Source: Takakia lepidozioides
Lineage: Eukaryota > Streptophyta > Takakiopsida > Takakiales > Takakiaceae
Assembly: GCA_030704615.1 (NCBI GenBank)
Contig: CM060732.1
Span: 56,587,053 to 56,651,052, forward strand
DNA: 64,000 nucleotides
Direction of reading: 5' to 3'
Under the pieces are notes generated by a model. The model worked only from the letters and a program-made list of their open reading frames with translations. It made no database searches and was not told where the DNA came from. Both the position numbers and the translations under genes were made by a program. This document shows, piece after piece, positions 30,440 to 42,144 of the stretch. Each line of letters opens with the position of its first letter. The stretch's first letter is position 1.

Positions 30440-30940
30440 CCTTGACGCCTCTGGGACGCAGTTCGCGTGTAGGGTGATTGACTGGCCAGTGAGAAAGACT
30501 GACCAGGCCGTCTCTCTCCCCAGACTGAAGGAATGCGAGCCAGCAAAATGTCTCAAATACTCAAACAAGATCTCGGGAGTGATTCCCACAAGGCCCAACG
30601 ACTTCCTACGACTTCTTATCTGTATCACGCTCACACACTCTCAGGCTCTTCTATACTTTTCTCCCCCTCCAACTCTGTTCTAGAACGTCAAACAGCAGGC
30701 AACCTCTCTCAGTTTCTCGCACACTGCGATGCACCAATCCACCCGCAAATTATCACTAGCTTCACTAACGCCTGCCATGATTCTGATGCGCTGCAGTCAC
30801 CCCAAAAATAGATGAATCAAAACTCAAGAGCATCAGATTTTGCTGCCCCGCAGACCTGCGCAGCTTGTCTGTCAAGTCCCCCTCTCCCTCCCTCTCTCTC
30901 CCTCTCTATCTCTCTCTCGCTCGCTCGCTCGCTCGTGTGG
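30440..30940 (-). promoter_or_regulatory. Probable 5'UTR exon and core promoter of the epimerase gene
   Basis: The minus strand has a GA-rich tract (complement of the CTCCCTCTC...CGCTCGCTCG run at about 30885-30936), common in plant 5'UTRs and core promoters. A possible small upstream frame begins at 30634 and would run through the donor. Confidence 0.35.
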
Positions 30941-33666
30941 AGTGTGGACCACCACACTCACTAAACCAACCAACTACTGCTAAGCAAACTCACTAATCAC
31001 ATCGCGCTTAACTAACACGCTAGCTTTAGTGCGAAGGAAAAATGGAGTGTGGATATAGCTCAACTTGGCGGGCTCTAAAAAGAGAATGATTCTCATCCAT
31101 ATACTGGGTGCCGATAAGCACTTAATCCATCTGATTAACTTTGTATTAATCTAGTCAGTTAGCATAGCTCGAAGCGTAAGTTCAGAAGGTCGGTAGTAAA
31201 TGGAAACTTACTAAGCACAGGATGGACAGGTGGCCCCTTTTTAAGAGTCTAACGCCACCCTCATTATGCCTCTGGGTTTTCCATCTATTTGTCGCTCTGG
31301 CATTTGCCATTCGTCCTTATCGCCTTCACATCCATCTCAGAGTTTTTGTTCGATAGTTTTCATCCATATGTTTTTTTCTTAATTTTGTTTTTATAAAAGT
31401 GAAAGGGGAGGTAGCCCCTTTTTTTTTTCCTTCTGATTTGTAGATAGAACAATAAATGAGGGTTGTATAGAAGCTCTCCACCCAACCCTAGAAGCAGACA
31501 GCCACAACAATTGATCTGCTTCTTATATAGTTCTAGCTAGGCTAAGAGCAATACCTAAATACTTGCCTTTTAGACCTACTATTACTATATACGTTAAGGA
31601 ACCCCATAATGGATAAAGATAAGATACAGCTTCCAGCGAAACCTGTTCAAAATAAAATAAAATAAACTTTCGAAAAATTAAATGAGAAAGGTCCTGTTGT
31701 AGAGTAAGATGTACGTATGTACAAACATTTGATTTGGTGACCTGCTCATCCATTGAAAAGATTCCGAGATCGATGGTACACCGCTTTCTTTATCAATGGT
31801 AGCATCAAAGTTCATACTTGTGAGATGATACTCAGCAGGAAACTCCAAAATAGATGAACATCATCCGTTGGGCTGATGAGGCAGGCTGTATATAGCGGGG
31901 CGCATCAACGCTGCCTGCCATGCGGGCCGGCGACGCAGGGACAGCTGGCAGGTGCGGGATGGTGGGGGGTGGGAATCAGTCAACGTCGCAGTAGTACTAC
32001 AAACGGTCATCATATTTTGAAAAGGGGGGAAAGACATGGAGGGGTGGCCAGATGTAATCTCGCTGTTTCCAGCACTGTTTGCCATTATGGTGGCCGCGCA
32101 GGGAGGAGGGACAGCGAGTCTAGCGTACAACGTGAACTCTAGGTGGACCAAACAATGCTGCTGCTGTTGATGAGCACCTCTTGCGACAGTAAAAGGCTGA
32201 AGAAAAAAGCAGGGACATATCATATATGCCAGAGCGCGGCGATGGAGGAATATATCAAGTGCTCCTTACAGTGTACTTAAGCGGCAATCCAGAGAGAATG
32301 AGAAGTTTAACAGGTTTAGAATGTCTTGTGGAAGGAGATCTGCTTACTTACAAGTAGCTTAGCAAATCTAGCCTAGACTTGAACGGCTTTGAAGTTTGAG
32401 TCAGTAACAGGTGTTCGTTCTTTTAGTTTCTGGCTATGTATGTGGCGTAGGCTATATTGACTTTGGGTTCGGGCTTTGTACTTGTGTTCTAGAAAGTTGA
32501 GTCATGCTGCAGTGATGGGTGCCAGCATTACATCAGCTCTCAAAATTCCAGTTCAACGTCACTTCAGTTCAGACCAGAAAAGAAATGGATGTCCAAGTTC
32601 AGCCAACTGTACAAGTGATGAGGCAACACGCATTGGAGGCATGGCAGAGCTGCTGATCAGACAAGTTGTACACGCACTACTTAAGCTACACTTAAGCTAC
32701 AAGTTGTACACGCACTTACGCTCGTCTGCACATGCACACTCACAAAGTTGCAGGTCGAAATTAGAACAGAGATGCACGCACACTGGCGCGGTGTACCGTC
32801 CCGAGATGAAGACTTGGCAGTCAAGTCTGCGGAGCTTGTCTGCAACGGTGGACGTGCAGGGTGCACGCCTCGTGGGGTCACGGGTGTAAAGTCTGACATG
32901 AACTGGTGCCACTGCAGCAATGCGCCAGTTTGCTGTGGGGACACAAAAGTGTTGGGGAGGCCACGGTATACCACAAACCGATAGGCCCGAATAGAACAGC
33001 TGGCCTTGAAGCACTTTTTATGTGCCCCCCGGCCCCGATGTGAATTATTAGGCCGCTCAATCATCTCTTGGGTGGGGGTGGGGCCGTGGGGTAACTTTTA
33101 GTAACCAGGTTTTGGCTTGTTGTGGACGGATGATGTCTAATATATGATATCCAAATGCCCAATGGCTTCCCTGCCAGTTTTTATGAATTTACTGTTGAAA
33201 TAGTGGATTTTTTATTACTTAGTTTTCTTAACCCACTTTCTGCCTTGGACAGGCCCCAGTTCCAAGACAGACGAAATAAAGGGAATTGAACCCCAGACCA
33301 ATTAGCCCAATGCACAGGATGCCATAAAACCTAAAAGGAATTCCATGATATTATTTTACCTAGGTTTTTTCTTAAAAAAACAGCATGGGGAATGAGGCCT
33401 TGGAGAAATTTTATTTGGAATTATTAGGGGGAAAAAAACTTAAAACCTCCTAGCCAACCATGAGGCACACAGACCGGAACTCAGTGCAAAAGTGAGCCGT
33501 TACTCCGAGGACGACAAAGGAATAGACCCCTAGAAAAAGGTACCAGCAAAGAAGATGAAAGGGAGCCAGCCGTAAGGCATAAAGTGAAGGTGTAGTAGGG
33601 CTAAAGTAGAGCAATATTCGGCGGTAGTGAAGGCAAGAAGCCTTGGAGGATGTCTTGATGTGATGC
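30941..33666. other. Intergenic region, no supported gene
   Basis: Mixed-composition DNA with several short overlapping frames on both strands (for example 31861-32223 and 32476-33064) but no domain or splice pattern. A dispersed repeat piece lies at 33385-33436. Confidence 0.55.
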
Positions 33667-33992
33667 CTAGGGAATTCCAAAAAGGCCTTGATGTGAAATG
33701 CAGCGCAATTCACTTGATCAGATGCCAATTCAATTGAACTAACCCTAATTTGCAATTGAATTGAATTGTAATCTATAATTTTTAACGCAGTTTTGTATAT
33801 AATATATATAATATATATAATATACTATCATATATATGTATATGTATATGTATCATATACACATATACATACGAGAGTATAAGCTGAATATACAGGCTGG
33901 CCCGTCTAATCCTGCTGCCCGTCCATCCTTTGCTTGTGGTAAGGCCTAAGTCACGACATGAGTCGCGTAGCCTAAAGGAGAGATATATACTA
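33667..33992 (+). repeat. Left inverted-repeat arm
   Basis: The 326-bp arm contains CTAGGGAATTCCAAAAAGG at the outer end, a TA-rich middle (33795-33870), and AAGTCACGACATGAGTCGCG near the inner end. All are present in reverse complement at 40245-40552. Confidence 0.9.
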
Positions 33993-34642
33993 GAGAGAGA
34001 GCGAGAGCGAGGGAAAGGGAGAGAGAAATGAAGTGATGAAGGGTTTTTAGGGCAGAGGTGCCCTAAAAGTGAAAGGATCAAATCAGTTGGAGGACGAGAA
34101 GTAACGAGAGAAGAATGCAACAACAAGTTTAGGGTTGAGCGGTGGTGGCGTTATGTATGATGGAAGCCTTCTTGGATCACCAAATGACAAGATCTGCCCA
34201 TGAGTAAGCACATTCCCATATTGGCATGAGTTCCCCCAATCATTGATAAAGATATCATTTTAGCTAAAGCTGTAGTTCTTGTGTACGTGCAGGTGACTCA
34301 TGAGTTTTGAGGAGAGAACTTTAGGGGTAGTAGAGTGGGTTACCAAACGCTCCTCAACACACACACTGAAAGAAAGAGCTTGATCGCATGGTTTGTCTTC
34401 AACCTGCCCACACTGTGTACTGTGGTTTGCTAATACATTTTAGGATAGAGTAGTTGTTGTTTCAAAGTACATTTGGTTCATCTACTTGATAGCCTATGTG
34501 AACTTTAGTGACGTAAGTCCTATGGGGAGTGTGTGAGTGGATGCAGTGACTAGAGAATTAACAACAAACAATTACAACAAGGGCAAGGTCGAAGACATTG
34601 GCACTGGGGCTATTAAGCAGAGATAAGACAGATCATGTGAGC

Positions 34643-36335
34643 ATGGAAAACAACCATTTGGATGGTGACAAAGTAGTGGATGATTTAGTACTTTATGTGG
34701 AAGCAATGTTGAATGAGGGTGCCACAATGAAATCAATTGCCACTGCCCTTTCTTTTGATGATGTACGACCATTGAGAAGATTGCTATCAGAAGTCCAAGG
34801 GTCTCCTTTCAAAGTTCATCATCAATTGAGTGTCCAACGCTTGTGTGAAAAGATTCAAGAGTTACTTCCTATTGAAGAGAATGGGACAAATTGGGGAATG
34901 AGAACAGTGCAATCTGCCTTAAGGAGGTCAAATTGGCGGATTCCTCGAAGGAAGGTGGGGGAAGCTTTGAAAATCATCTCACCCTACCATTATGAGCGTA
35001 GGAGAAGGGCACAGGCAATTCGGAGGACTTAGTATAATGTGACAATGCCTATGGCTCTATGGCACATTGACTGTAAGTATTTTATCTCATGCATCTTAAT
35101 GTTCTTTGAAGATGCACATGCAAGACGTTTTCTTGCATTACATATCGCACAAAATTGTAGGCAAACTAAAACATGTGTGCAATTCGTGGTGCAGCTTATG
35201 ACAAATTGGTTATGTTTGGTCTTCGAGTACATGCTGGCATTGATGGGGCCTCTCATTTTGTTTTATGGGCGAACGTTGCAAGAAACAAGAAAGAAAAAAC
35301 CATTTTCAAAGGATATCACGATGCAGTTTCCAAGTTTGGAGCACCTTTACGAATTCGATCTGATTTTGCAGTAGAGCACTCTCTTATAAAACAACACATT
35401 GAAGCCACACGTTCTGAAACACCCAATCCGTACTTGACTGGGTCTTCTACACACAATCAGGTTAGTGTTCTATACAATTCTATCTTGCATATCAACTTTA
35501 CGTTTCTGTCATATTTCTTGGTTCATCTTTATTAATCATTGAGTATGTAATGTTGTGCATATTCCTAATACTTTGTGTGGTGTAATCACCACGTTAGAGG
35601 ATTGAACACTTTTGGCGGCATCTATGGGAGAAGGTAATGTTCTACTACAAAAATTGCTTCCAAGCAATGGTCAATGATGGATTATTGGATATGGACGATC
35701 CGTGGCAACGAGAATCTTTTATTGACATATATATGCCCATACTACAAGAAGCTGTTGATGAATACGTGAAGATTTGGAATGGACATCGAGTTCGCACGAT
35801 TAATGAAAACGGTCGATATCGTCGATCACATGTTCCTGCTCGTTTCTTTCGTGAGTATGAACATTTGCATGGGTAAGCTCATGGTTTTCTCTTGTTTGTA
35901 CTTTCATTGTTAAGCTACAATTTACATTGGAATGTTATTCTAATGTGGTGATGTGTTTGATCATGTAGATGGACCAGCCACCTTATTGATGACCCACGAT
36001 TCAGGGAAGACCCCCGACACATTGGTAACCAAGACTTGGGGCCTCGTGGGAATCAAAGGTGGCGATGTGCAGGTGGTTTGCATGACCTTCCTACCAAAGG
36101 AGCTGAACTCATTCCTGACATGGTTCGTGTCCGTGCACAAGCTTATGAAATTGGAAAGGTTGGGAAGGATTCGATCTCTTGTTTTCATCTCCACTACTAC
36201 ATGTCTCGGTATTGTGGTTTGGCAACGCATGAACATAGATATTTTGATCAATTGGACCTCATTGGTAATACCGTGTTAAGTAGGGAAGCTCTCCAACTTT
36301 TAATTACACAAGCTCTTGTATGTAATTGTGACTAA
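34643..36335 (+). pseudogene. Four-exon integrase-core (DDE) protein, one premature stop
   Basis: Exons are 34643-35072, 35195-35460, 35598-35872 and 35969-36335, all with GT...AG introns of 96-137 bp. Together they give a 446-codon frame with no shift, which supports the model. The N-terminal region (LVLYVEAMLNEGATMKSIA) looks like a helix-turn-helix. The catalytic core has WHID, 56 residues, RSD, 34 residues, then the Glu in HNQRIEHFW, a D-D-E layout of the retroviral-integrase fold. VHAGIDGASHFV is a family-typical strand. The last exon (HLIDDPRFREDP) is unassigned. An in-frame TAG at 35030-35032, just before YNV and WHID, interrupts this copy. Homologues known to me are single integrase-core proteins of uncertain role in animals and fungi. 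Confidence 0.72.
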
Positions 36336-37816
36336 CTGAATAAGTGGGACAATCACATTCAAAGATAATTATTTTATGTCACGTACTTTGAGGATTTCTG
36401 TTAAATAAATGTCATCATCATATCCATTGTCCATACACCCTAAACATCAAACCATACTACTTGGGGGGCAGGGCCTGGGTTGTACGATCTCTGGAGGGTT
36501 GTGAAATTGTTGGGTTTCATTGGGAAGTGCACATCGTGAGGCTCATGAGGCCGCCTTTTATCTCCAACAATCTTTGTCTGCCCCACATATGAGACAATGA
36601 TGACCAACTTGCCTCATTTTCAAGAACCCTCTATTCATAATCTAAGAATTTTGCATACAGTAATAAAAATCCTAAGTCAGACAAGATGGAGAGATTGAAG
36701 TAGAACCTTGATGTCTTTGACTTTGAGTTGACCGATGATGATATCAAGCCCTTGACAAAAGCCTGCGCACCAATGACCCTGATAAATTTTTGTGTATCAA
36801 TCTCTTCTGAGGATGAGTTTGACTGGTGTGTGTTGCTTACAATCTAAATATGTTAGCATGTTTCATCTGCACCTTGAGACACTAACCAATTTCATACTGC
36901 CAAGCCCTTATAGTGCCAATATATGGCTATGTACATATACCAAACATGATACCACTGTAAGAGTATCAACGTCTAAGAGTTGATATATTAAACTCTCTAT
37001 CAAACACACAGCCCAATTGCAACATGATACCTTTGTAAGGGTATCGAAACAAGATTATTGGAGATAATTCTCGAAATGAACATGTCTTTTGTTTTCTCTG
37101 GGGTTGTGTCATGGGGGCCAGATATTAGTGCCAGGGGAGTACATGATGATGCAGGGGAAGCCATTCATCAATTGTGAGGTTTGAAATTGTCTGTTTCTTT
37201 CAGAGCTAGCCATATTTCTTTTGCCAGTGAATCAGAGGAAGCTGAAGCACTTCTGAGTAAGCCATCTGTCTCCCAAAGGGTCCCCCAAAAAATGAGATGG
37301 AGCTAGCCCTGGCATGCACATCAAACCCATTTAGCTCACAAGCAGTTTAAGGAGGTTTGCATAAACATTTGGCCAAGGTTTGAGGGCTTTGCCTCATTCC
37401 AACAACAATATTTACCAAAGCACATAACGTGCTTGTAATAACACTCGGGCTGCATGTGGGGTTCATGGGATACTGAATGGAAGTTGAGGAATTTGAAAGG
37501 CTGGAGTGGGAATCGAGAGCATGAATGCTGAGTTCTGCAATAGTGATGAGATTATGGTTGTAGTGCAACGTTGTAGTGGGTTTGTTATTGGCAGCCCAAC
37601 ACTTGCAAGCCACATGCCCACTCCTATGAAGGTGTGACTGGTGATCTAGTGACCAGTCACTTAGTCAAACCAGCGATACGCAGGCAGTGGGTAGAGTGGT
37701 GGATGAGCAGCACATGGAGAGAGGTGTGCACATGGAAGATCAATGTCAAGTCCATATCAGCCCCTATGCCAAGTTATATTGCTTCCCCTTGTGCTCAATA
37801 CCTCTACAGAGCGTGA
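36336..37816. other. Non-coding interior of the inverted-repeat unit
   Basis: No domain-bearing frame was found. The DNA is moderately AT-rich. ACCACTGTAAGAGTATC and ACCTTTGTAAGGGTATC near 36955 and 37030 form a short local repeat. Confidence 0.5.
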
Positions 37817-39184
37817 CTACAAACATTGAAGGGCCAAGCAAAATTTCTTGTCATTACCACCATGGTGGTTTGAGTTTATTTCACTGTATAACTTGTCCCA
37901 GTATAATTTTTTCTGAGACCTAACAAGCTGATTGATATCTTTACGGAGCTGGTAGTACCTCGCCCACAATTCTCTGTTGGTTTCCAAATTGCAGCACTGT
38001 TTATAGAGGGCTCCTCTCTCAGCTATCTTGAGTTTAATCTCATTAGTCCACCAACTAACTACTCTACCGCAGACAATTAGTTTCCTCCCAATGATCTTGT
38101 CAGCCACGGAGGAAACGAAACTCTCCCAAGAGTCCACTGCTCTTTCGACTTCATTTATTGCGTTAACAGAGCGTGACTGAAGTTCTTGGAGCGATTGGAC
38201 AAAATGAGGGAGAGCCTCTTGCAAGGCCTGGACGTACTCAGCCTTGACCTCCTCATTGTGGAATTTTTCTATGCGCCACTTCCGAATCGAACGTTTCACA
38301 GATCTCTTGGTGGTGGGAAAACACCTTTTGATGTCAGTCCAAACCAGCAAGTGGTCAGAGGTACCAATATCAGTTCTGTCGATCAACACATCGGCACATT
38401 GGGGGAACACAATTTTGTCCATTATGATATAGTCCACAATGGAACGTTCCCCAGTTTGGGGTTTCTCACGAGTCCACTGCACTTGGTCACCTCTTGTCCT
38501 GTTATTCAAGGTCAAAAACTGAAGCTCTTCTACAGTTAATTAACCGTCTGCCATTAGAATTCAGCTCGTCCTCACCAAAAGGTCCAATGATATCGTCCTG
38601 ATGGATCCCTTTGCCCACCCAGGCATTGAAGTCCCCCAATAGTACCACCTGACCTTTGGCAAGGAACGAAGCACAGTCCAGCTTCAAAACTTGTGAGGCC
38701 TTGTCTGCGTCAGCACATCCCCTCTGTGGGCATGTAAACACAACGGACAAAGAGGTCCAGCAGAGTACTCATGCCGCCCTTCAAATTCAGTTTTAGCCAG
38801 ATACTATGCTCGTACCTCAAACCCTTGTTGATAATTTCACAATTGTCAAACAAGAAATCACGGACGAACTTATTTGAGATTGAATTGATGCGGGACTCTA
38901 TTAGAAGCACTTTTGGTCATTGCAACCTTCAACGTACCCCTGTTATCAAGTCTCGAGATGGTACCATTAACCATGAAATCCAAGCCTAAGGTAGAGCATG
39001 TAGTTTTAAAGGACACATCGTCCATCCTGGGATTCACCCCAAAAACTACACATGAAGCCCTAGATTTGGCATAAGTAACCAATTCCCAGGGATCACCCTG
39101 AGGAGTGTTGATGTTGATAGGAGCTAAATTTTTGATTGTTTTCGCAGGCCATAAGTTTAAGCACAGGAACCAACCCGAGCCCAA
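37817..39184 (-). pseudogene. LINE ORF2 fragment (APE-type endonuclease part)
   Basis: Minus-strand frames contain the endonuclease motifs VVLLGDFNAWVG and, further on, SIVDYIIMDK and GTSDHLLVWTD (the SDH active-site motif). A helical linker follows (KRSIRKWRIEKFH). The upstream piece SRASCVVFGVNPRMDD lies in other frames. At least two shifts and several stops are present, and the sequence ends before any RT domain. It is a decayed insertion inside the inverted-repeat unit. Confidence 0.8.
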
Positions 39185-39509
39185 GTGCCGAGTATGCTAG
39201 ACAGAACATACGACTGCCCAATTTGGGCGGAGGGGCTGCCCCCAAGCGGTAGGAGTCCGCTTGTTACCATTCAGAGATCACACTCCAGGGAGTTGCAGGG
39301 AATGGCCCGTGTAGGCATATTCTAAAGAGGGAAAGGCCCCAAGCTTTCCAACTAAATCCAATGCACTACCTTACCTGAAGCAAAACGCTTAAGGTCGAAA
39401 CAAACAAGGACATGAGGTCAGAAGGCCAGCATTTAGTGACAGAGACATTAATGTACTCCCGTTTCAAGTCCACCCAATGTCAATAGGCTTCCTAGAGGAC
39501 GGGGAGAAA

Positions 39510-39512
<3 letters not shown>

Positions 39513-39572
<60 letters not shown>
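39513..39572. repeat. (GA)n microsatellite
   Basis: About 60 bases of uninterrupted GA. The Leu/Ser-rich minus-strand frame here is an artefact of this run. Confidence 0.97.
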
Positions 39573-39575
<3 letters not shown>

Positions 39576-39983
39576 GAAATGAAATAGGGTCTGGTTGTTT
39601 GTTTCTCCCTTGGCACCTAAGGTGATATTAGTTGTCCTCCGCATACATATCCAGCACACCAGAAAGAGAAGAAAGCTCTTTGAATTTACTTGAAGCATCT
39701 TGTATTTCCGAGGGTGTAGCATCCTTCATACTCAGGATGGACACGGTTGCCTTACCAAATGTGTCAGCTCTGCTGCTGCCTCTTCCTTGGCCTCTTCCTG
39801 TCCACCCAACCATGACACGTACCATGAAAAACTCACTTGACATTTCTATCCCACTCTTCTTATTGAGTAAACCAGAAACAATAGACAATCATGTAGCCAA
39901 GTGCTACGCGATGAACAGCTGTAGAATCTAACAAGCGAGGACTGGGATAAAAACAGAGATAAGAATGCGTACGTTGCCAATCC

Positions 39984-40244
39984 CTCTGTAGGTATACTAA
40001 ACAGGGCAACTACCTCATAACGATACCTCAACCTGCATATAGGCTGATTTGACCAGGTTTCTTTGTAAGTCAGGCGCTATACCTCTGGTGGTATACTAAA
40101 CAGGGCTACTGTCTCATGACGATACCTCCGCATAAATATAGATTAATTTGGCCAACTTTTCTTGTAAAATGAAATACTATACTTCTGTAGATATATCAAA
40201 CATGGCTACAACCTAATGACGATACCTCTACTAGTATATATGTG
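39984..40244. repeat. Three tandem units of about 99 bp next to the right arm
   Basis: Units start near 39984, 40083 and 40182 with CTCTGTAGGTATACTAAACAG-type sequence, followed by GGCTAC-ACCT-AT-ACGATACCTC. They sit immediately inside the right inverted arm, as subterminal repeats of DNA transposons often do. Confidence 0.8.
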
Positions 40245-40552
40245 TAGTATATATCTCTCCTTTAGGCTACGCGACTCATGTCGTGACTTAGGCCTTACCA
40301 CAAGCAAAGGATGGACGGGCAGCAGGAATAGACGGGCCAGCATGTATATTCAGCTTATACTCTCGTATATATGTGTGTATACGATACATATACATATACA
40401 TATACATGACAATATATTATATACAAAACTGCGTTAAAAATTATAGATTACAATTCAATTGAATTGCAAATTAGGGTTAGTTCAATTGAATTGGCATCTG
40501 ATCAAGTGAATTGCGCTGCATTTCACATCAAGGCCTTTTTGGAATTCCCTAG
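40245..40552 (-). repeat. Right inverted-repeat arm
   Basis: Reverse-complement partner of 33667-33992. It is about 308 bp, with small indels in the TA-rich middle. The outer end is GGAATTCCCTAG. Confidence 0.9.
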
Positions 40553-41060
40553 ACGCCAATTAATCTCCCGGTTGAATTCAGGCGAGGAGGCCGTGAATGG
40601 TGAGGTTGCGCCATCCAGGGGCCAGCTTGTTCAAGACGCATTGATCCGGCGTGGTGCCGATGCATAGATTCCTTGGGCCCCCCATGTCGATTTGTAGGAA
40701 TCATGGAGCGAATCTGCATTTTGTGGAGCTTCTAGTTTTCTATTGTTAATTGTTCTATAAAAGGAGAGAACTTAGAGTGATGAAAGAATAAATTAATTTG
40801 TGAAACTGCCCCAATATACTGAAACGGCATATCCCAACTTTTTTATATTTAATTTTTTTTTAATAATCTATTGTTGAGAAAAACTGATATCCTAACCACT
40901 GAAAATTTGAAGGATATGGCTAAAATACTTGTTAGGACTATGAATCATGGAGAGAGGTGCACAGCTGCAACTTACCAAATTCCGGCCTTTTCCTATTTTT
41001 TTCAGGCCCCTTAATTGTAGTGATAGAAGAAAAATACCTCTTTTCAAAGTGTGTAGTAAC
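40553..41060. other. Spacer between two transposons
   Basis: About 500 bp with no gene seen. TATAAAAGG near 40755 is TATA-like, but nothing downstream supports a gene. Confidence 0.5.
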
Positions 41061-41235
41061 CAATGTTGTGCGGGTACCCGCTTAGGCGGGTTGGAACCGG
41101 CGGTTCCGGTTTCGGTTCCTGGGAACCGGTACTGGAACCTAACCGGAACCGGCGGGTTCGGGTTTTTCCAGGAACCGGCTTGGAACTGGAACCGGGGTCA
41201 GTGGCGGTTCCGGATCCGGTTCCCGCACTAGGGTT
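41061..41235 (+). repeat. Left terminal and subterminal repeat of hAT element
   Basis: TGTTGTGCGGGTACCCGC is followed by many GGTTCCGG and GGAACCGG motifs. It is the inverted partner of 47440-47609. Confidence 0.85.
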
Positions 41236-41614
41236 TTTTTTTTTTTTTTCTCCCGCGATCTGTCGTCTCTCACGCGCGATCTGCTGCAGTAGCGCGACTT
41301 CAGCGCGGGGGAGGGTTTGGTTTTCCTACTTTTGTGGTCTCACAGTTTGTGAGATGTTTGTCCATTTCCAGTTGTGACACTTCTCGCGGTGTCATCAGTG
41401 TTGTTTGTGTAGGGATACATTACAAGAGGGTTGGCTGCTTCTGTGCGTGGGTCCGGGGTTGAATGTTGGACTAGGTGTTATGGAGGAAGGCATGGAGCAT
41501 TTGTAGAAGGGAGGAAGAATGAGAGTGAGGAAGAAGATGTAGGTAGGTCTGCAGGGTGTTGGATTGTGAAAGAATGACATCAGCTGGCAGAGGATCCGAG
41601 CGTTGGGGAAGCAG

Positions 41615-42144
41615 GTGTTCCTGCGGATGGCTGCATATACGCTAGGAAGGGTAGCTTGCGTTTGCCGGAAGTGGCGTTATGCAATTCGCAGCCCGCCTCT
41701 TTGGCGCAATGCTTGCTTGAAGACCTGGCAGGCATGCTCTGCACTGCTTTATCAATACACCAAAAGTAACATTTTGCTGCACATCTGTGGCCTAAGGCAG
41801 GAAGTGGTCTTTGCCCCACAGAGGAAAAAAATCCTTGGAAGGCAGAGCAAGGAGTTTGTTGAGTTGAACCCACTCTCTTCCTCCGTCCCTTCTGATTGCT
41901 GTAGTCAAGGCAGCGTTGTCTTACATGCCTAACTCAAAAACAAGATCGTCTGAGATGAGCAGAAGGGACAAAATTTTTGCAGAGATTGTTATAGATTCCA
42001 TTGTGTCATTGTGCAATAGCTTATCAGGACTGGCTATGATGATGCAGGTTACAGGTTGGGAGGAGAATGAACGCATTGTACAAAAAATTTATGGTGGTTC
42101 ATGGCGTGCCATGTGGCAGCACCGGCCCCACCTACGATTTGATG
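41615..42144 (+). pseudogene. Captured fragment of an F-box protein gene (two exons)
   Basis: Exon-like 41615-41731 encodes [20 protein letters not shown] followed by [11 protein letters not shown]. Exon-like 42048-42144 encodes IYGGSWRAMWQHRPHLRFDG. Both are flanked by remnants of splice sites (GATGCAG| acceptor, |GTATGT donor). The first donor is GC instead of GT. The joined reading resembles the F-box region of plant F-box protein 7 or animal FBXO9, where the acidic-tryptophan block SWR-MW-RPR-R-DG follows the F-box. The piece has no start, no C-terminus and lies inside the hAT ends opposite to the transposase, so it is most likely a DNA-level capture. Confidence 0.72.

Larger units (their letters stand above)
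33667..40552. mobile_element. Candidate DNA transposon with long inverted repeats and an integrase-type gene
   Basis: Inverted arms at 33667-33992 and 40245-40552 enclose 6.2 kb. The outer ends are CTAGGGAATTCC on the left and its complement on the right. The only introned gene inside encodes a DDE integrase-core protein (34643-36335). A LINE fragment (37817-39184), a GA microsatellite and subterminal repeats are also inside. I found no clear target-site duplication. The arms could instead be two independent copies of one repeat in opposite orientation. Confidence 0.6.

Noticed and set aside
39492-39722. Minus-strand frame with long Leu-Ser run
   Set aside because: Produced by translating the GA microsatellite.
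39628-39888. 86-codon minus-strand frame (Gly/Arg-rich, ending DMYAEDN)
   Set aside because: Could be a captured exon, but no family could be named and no splice borders are convincing.
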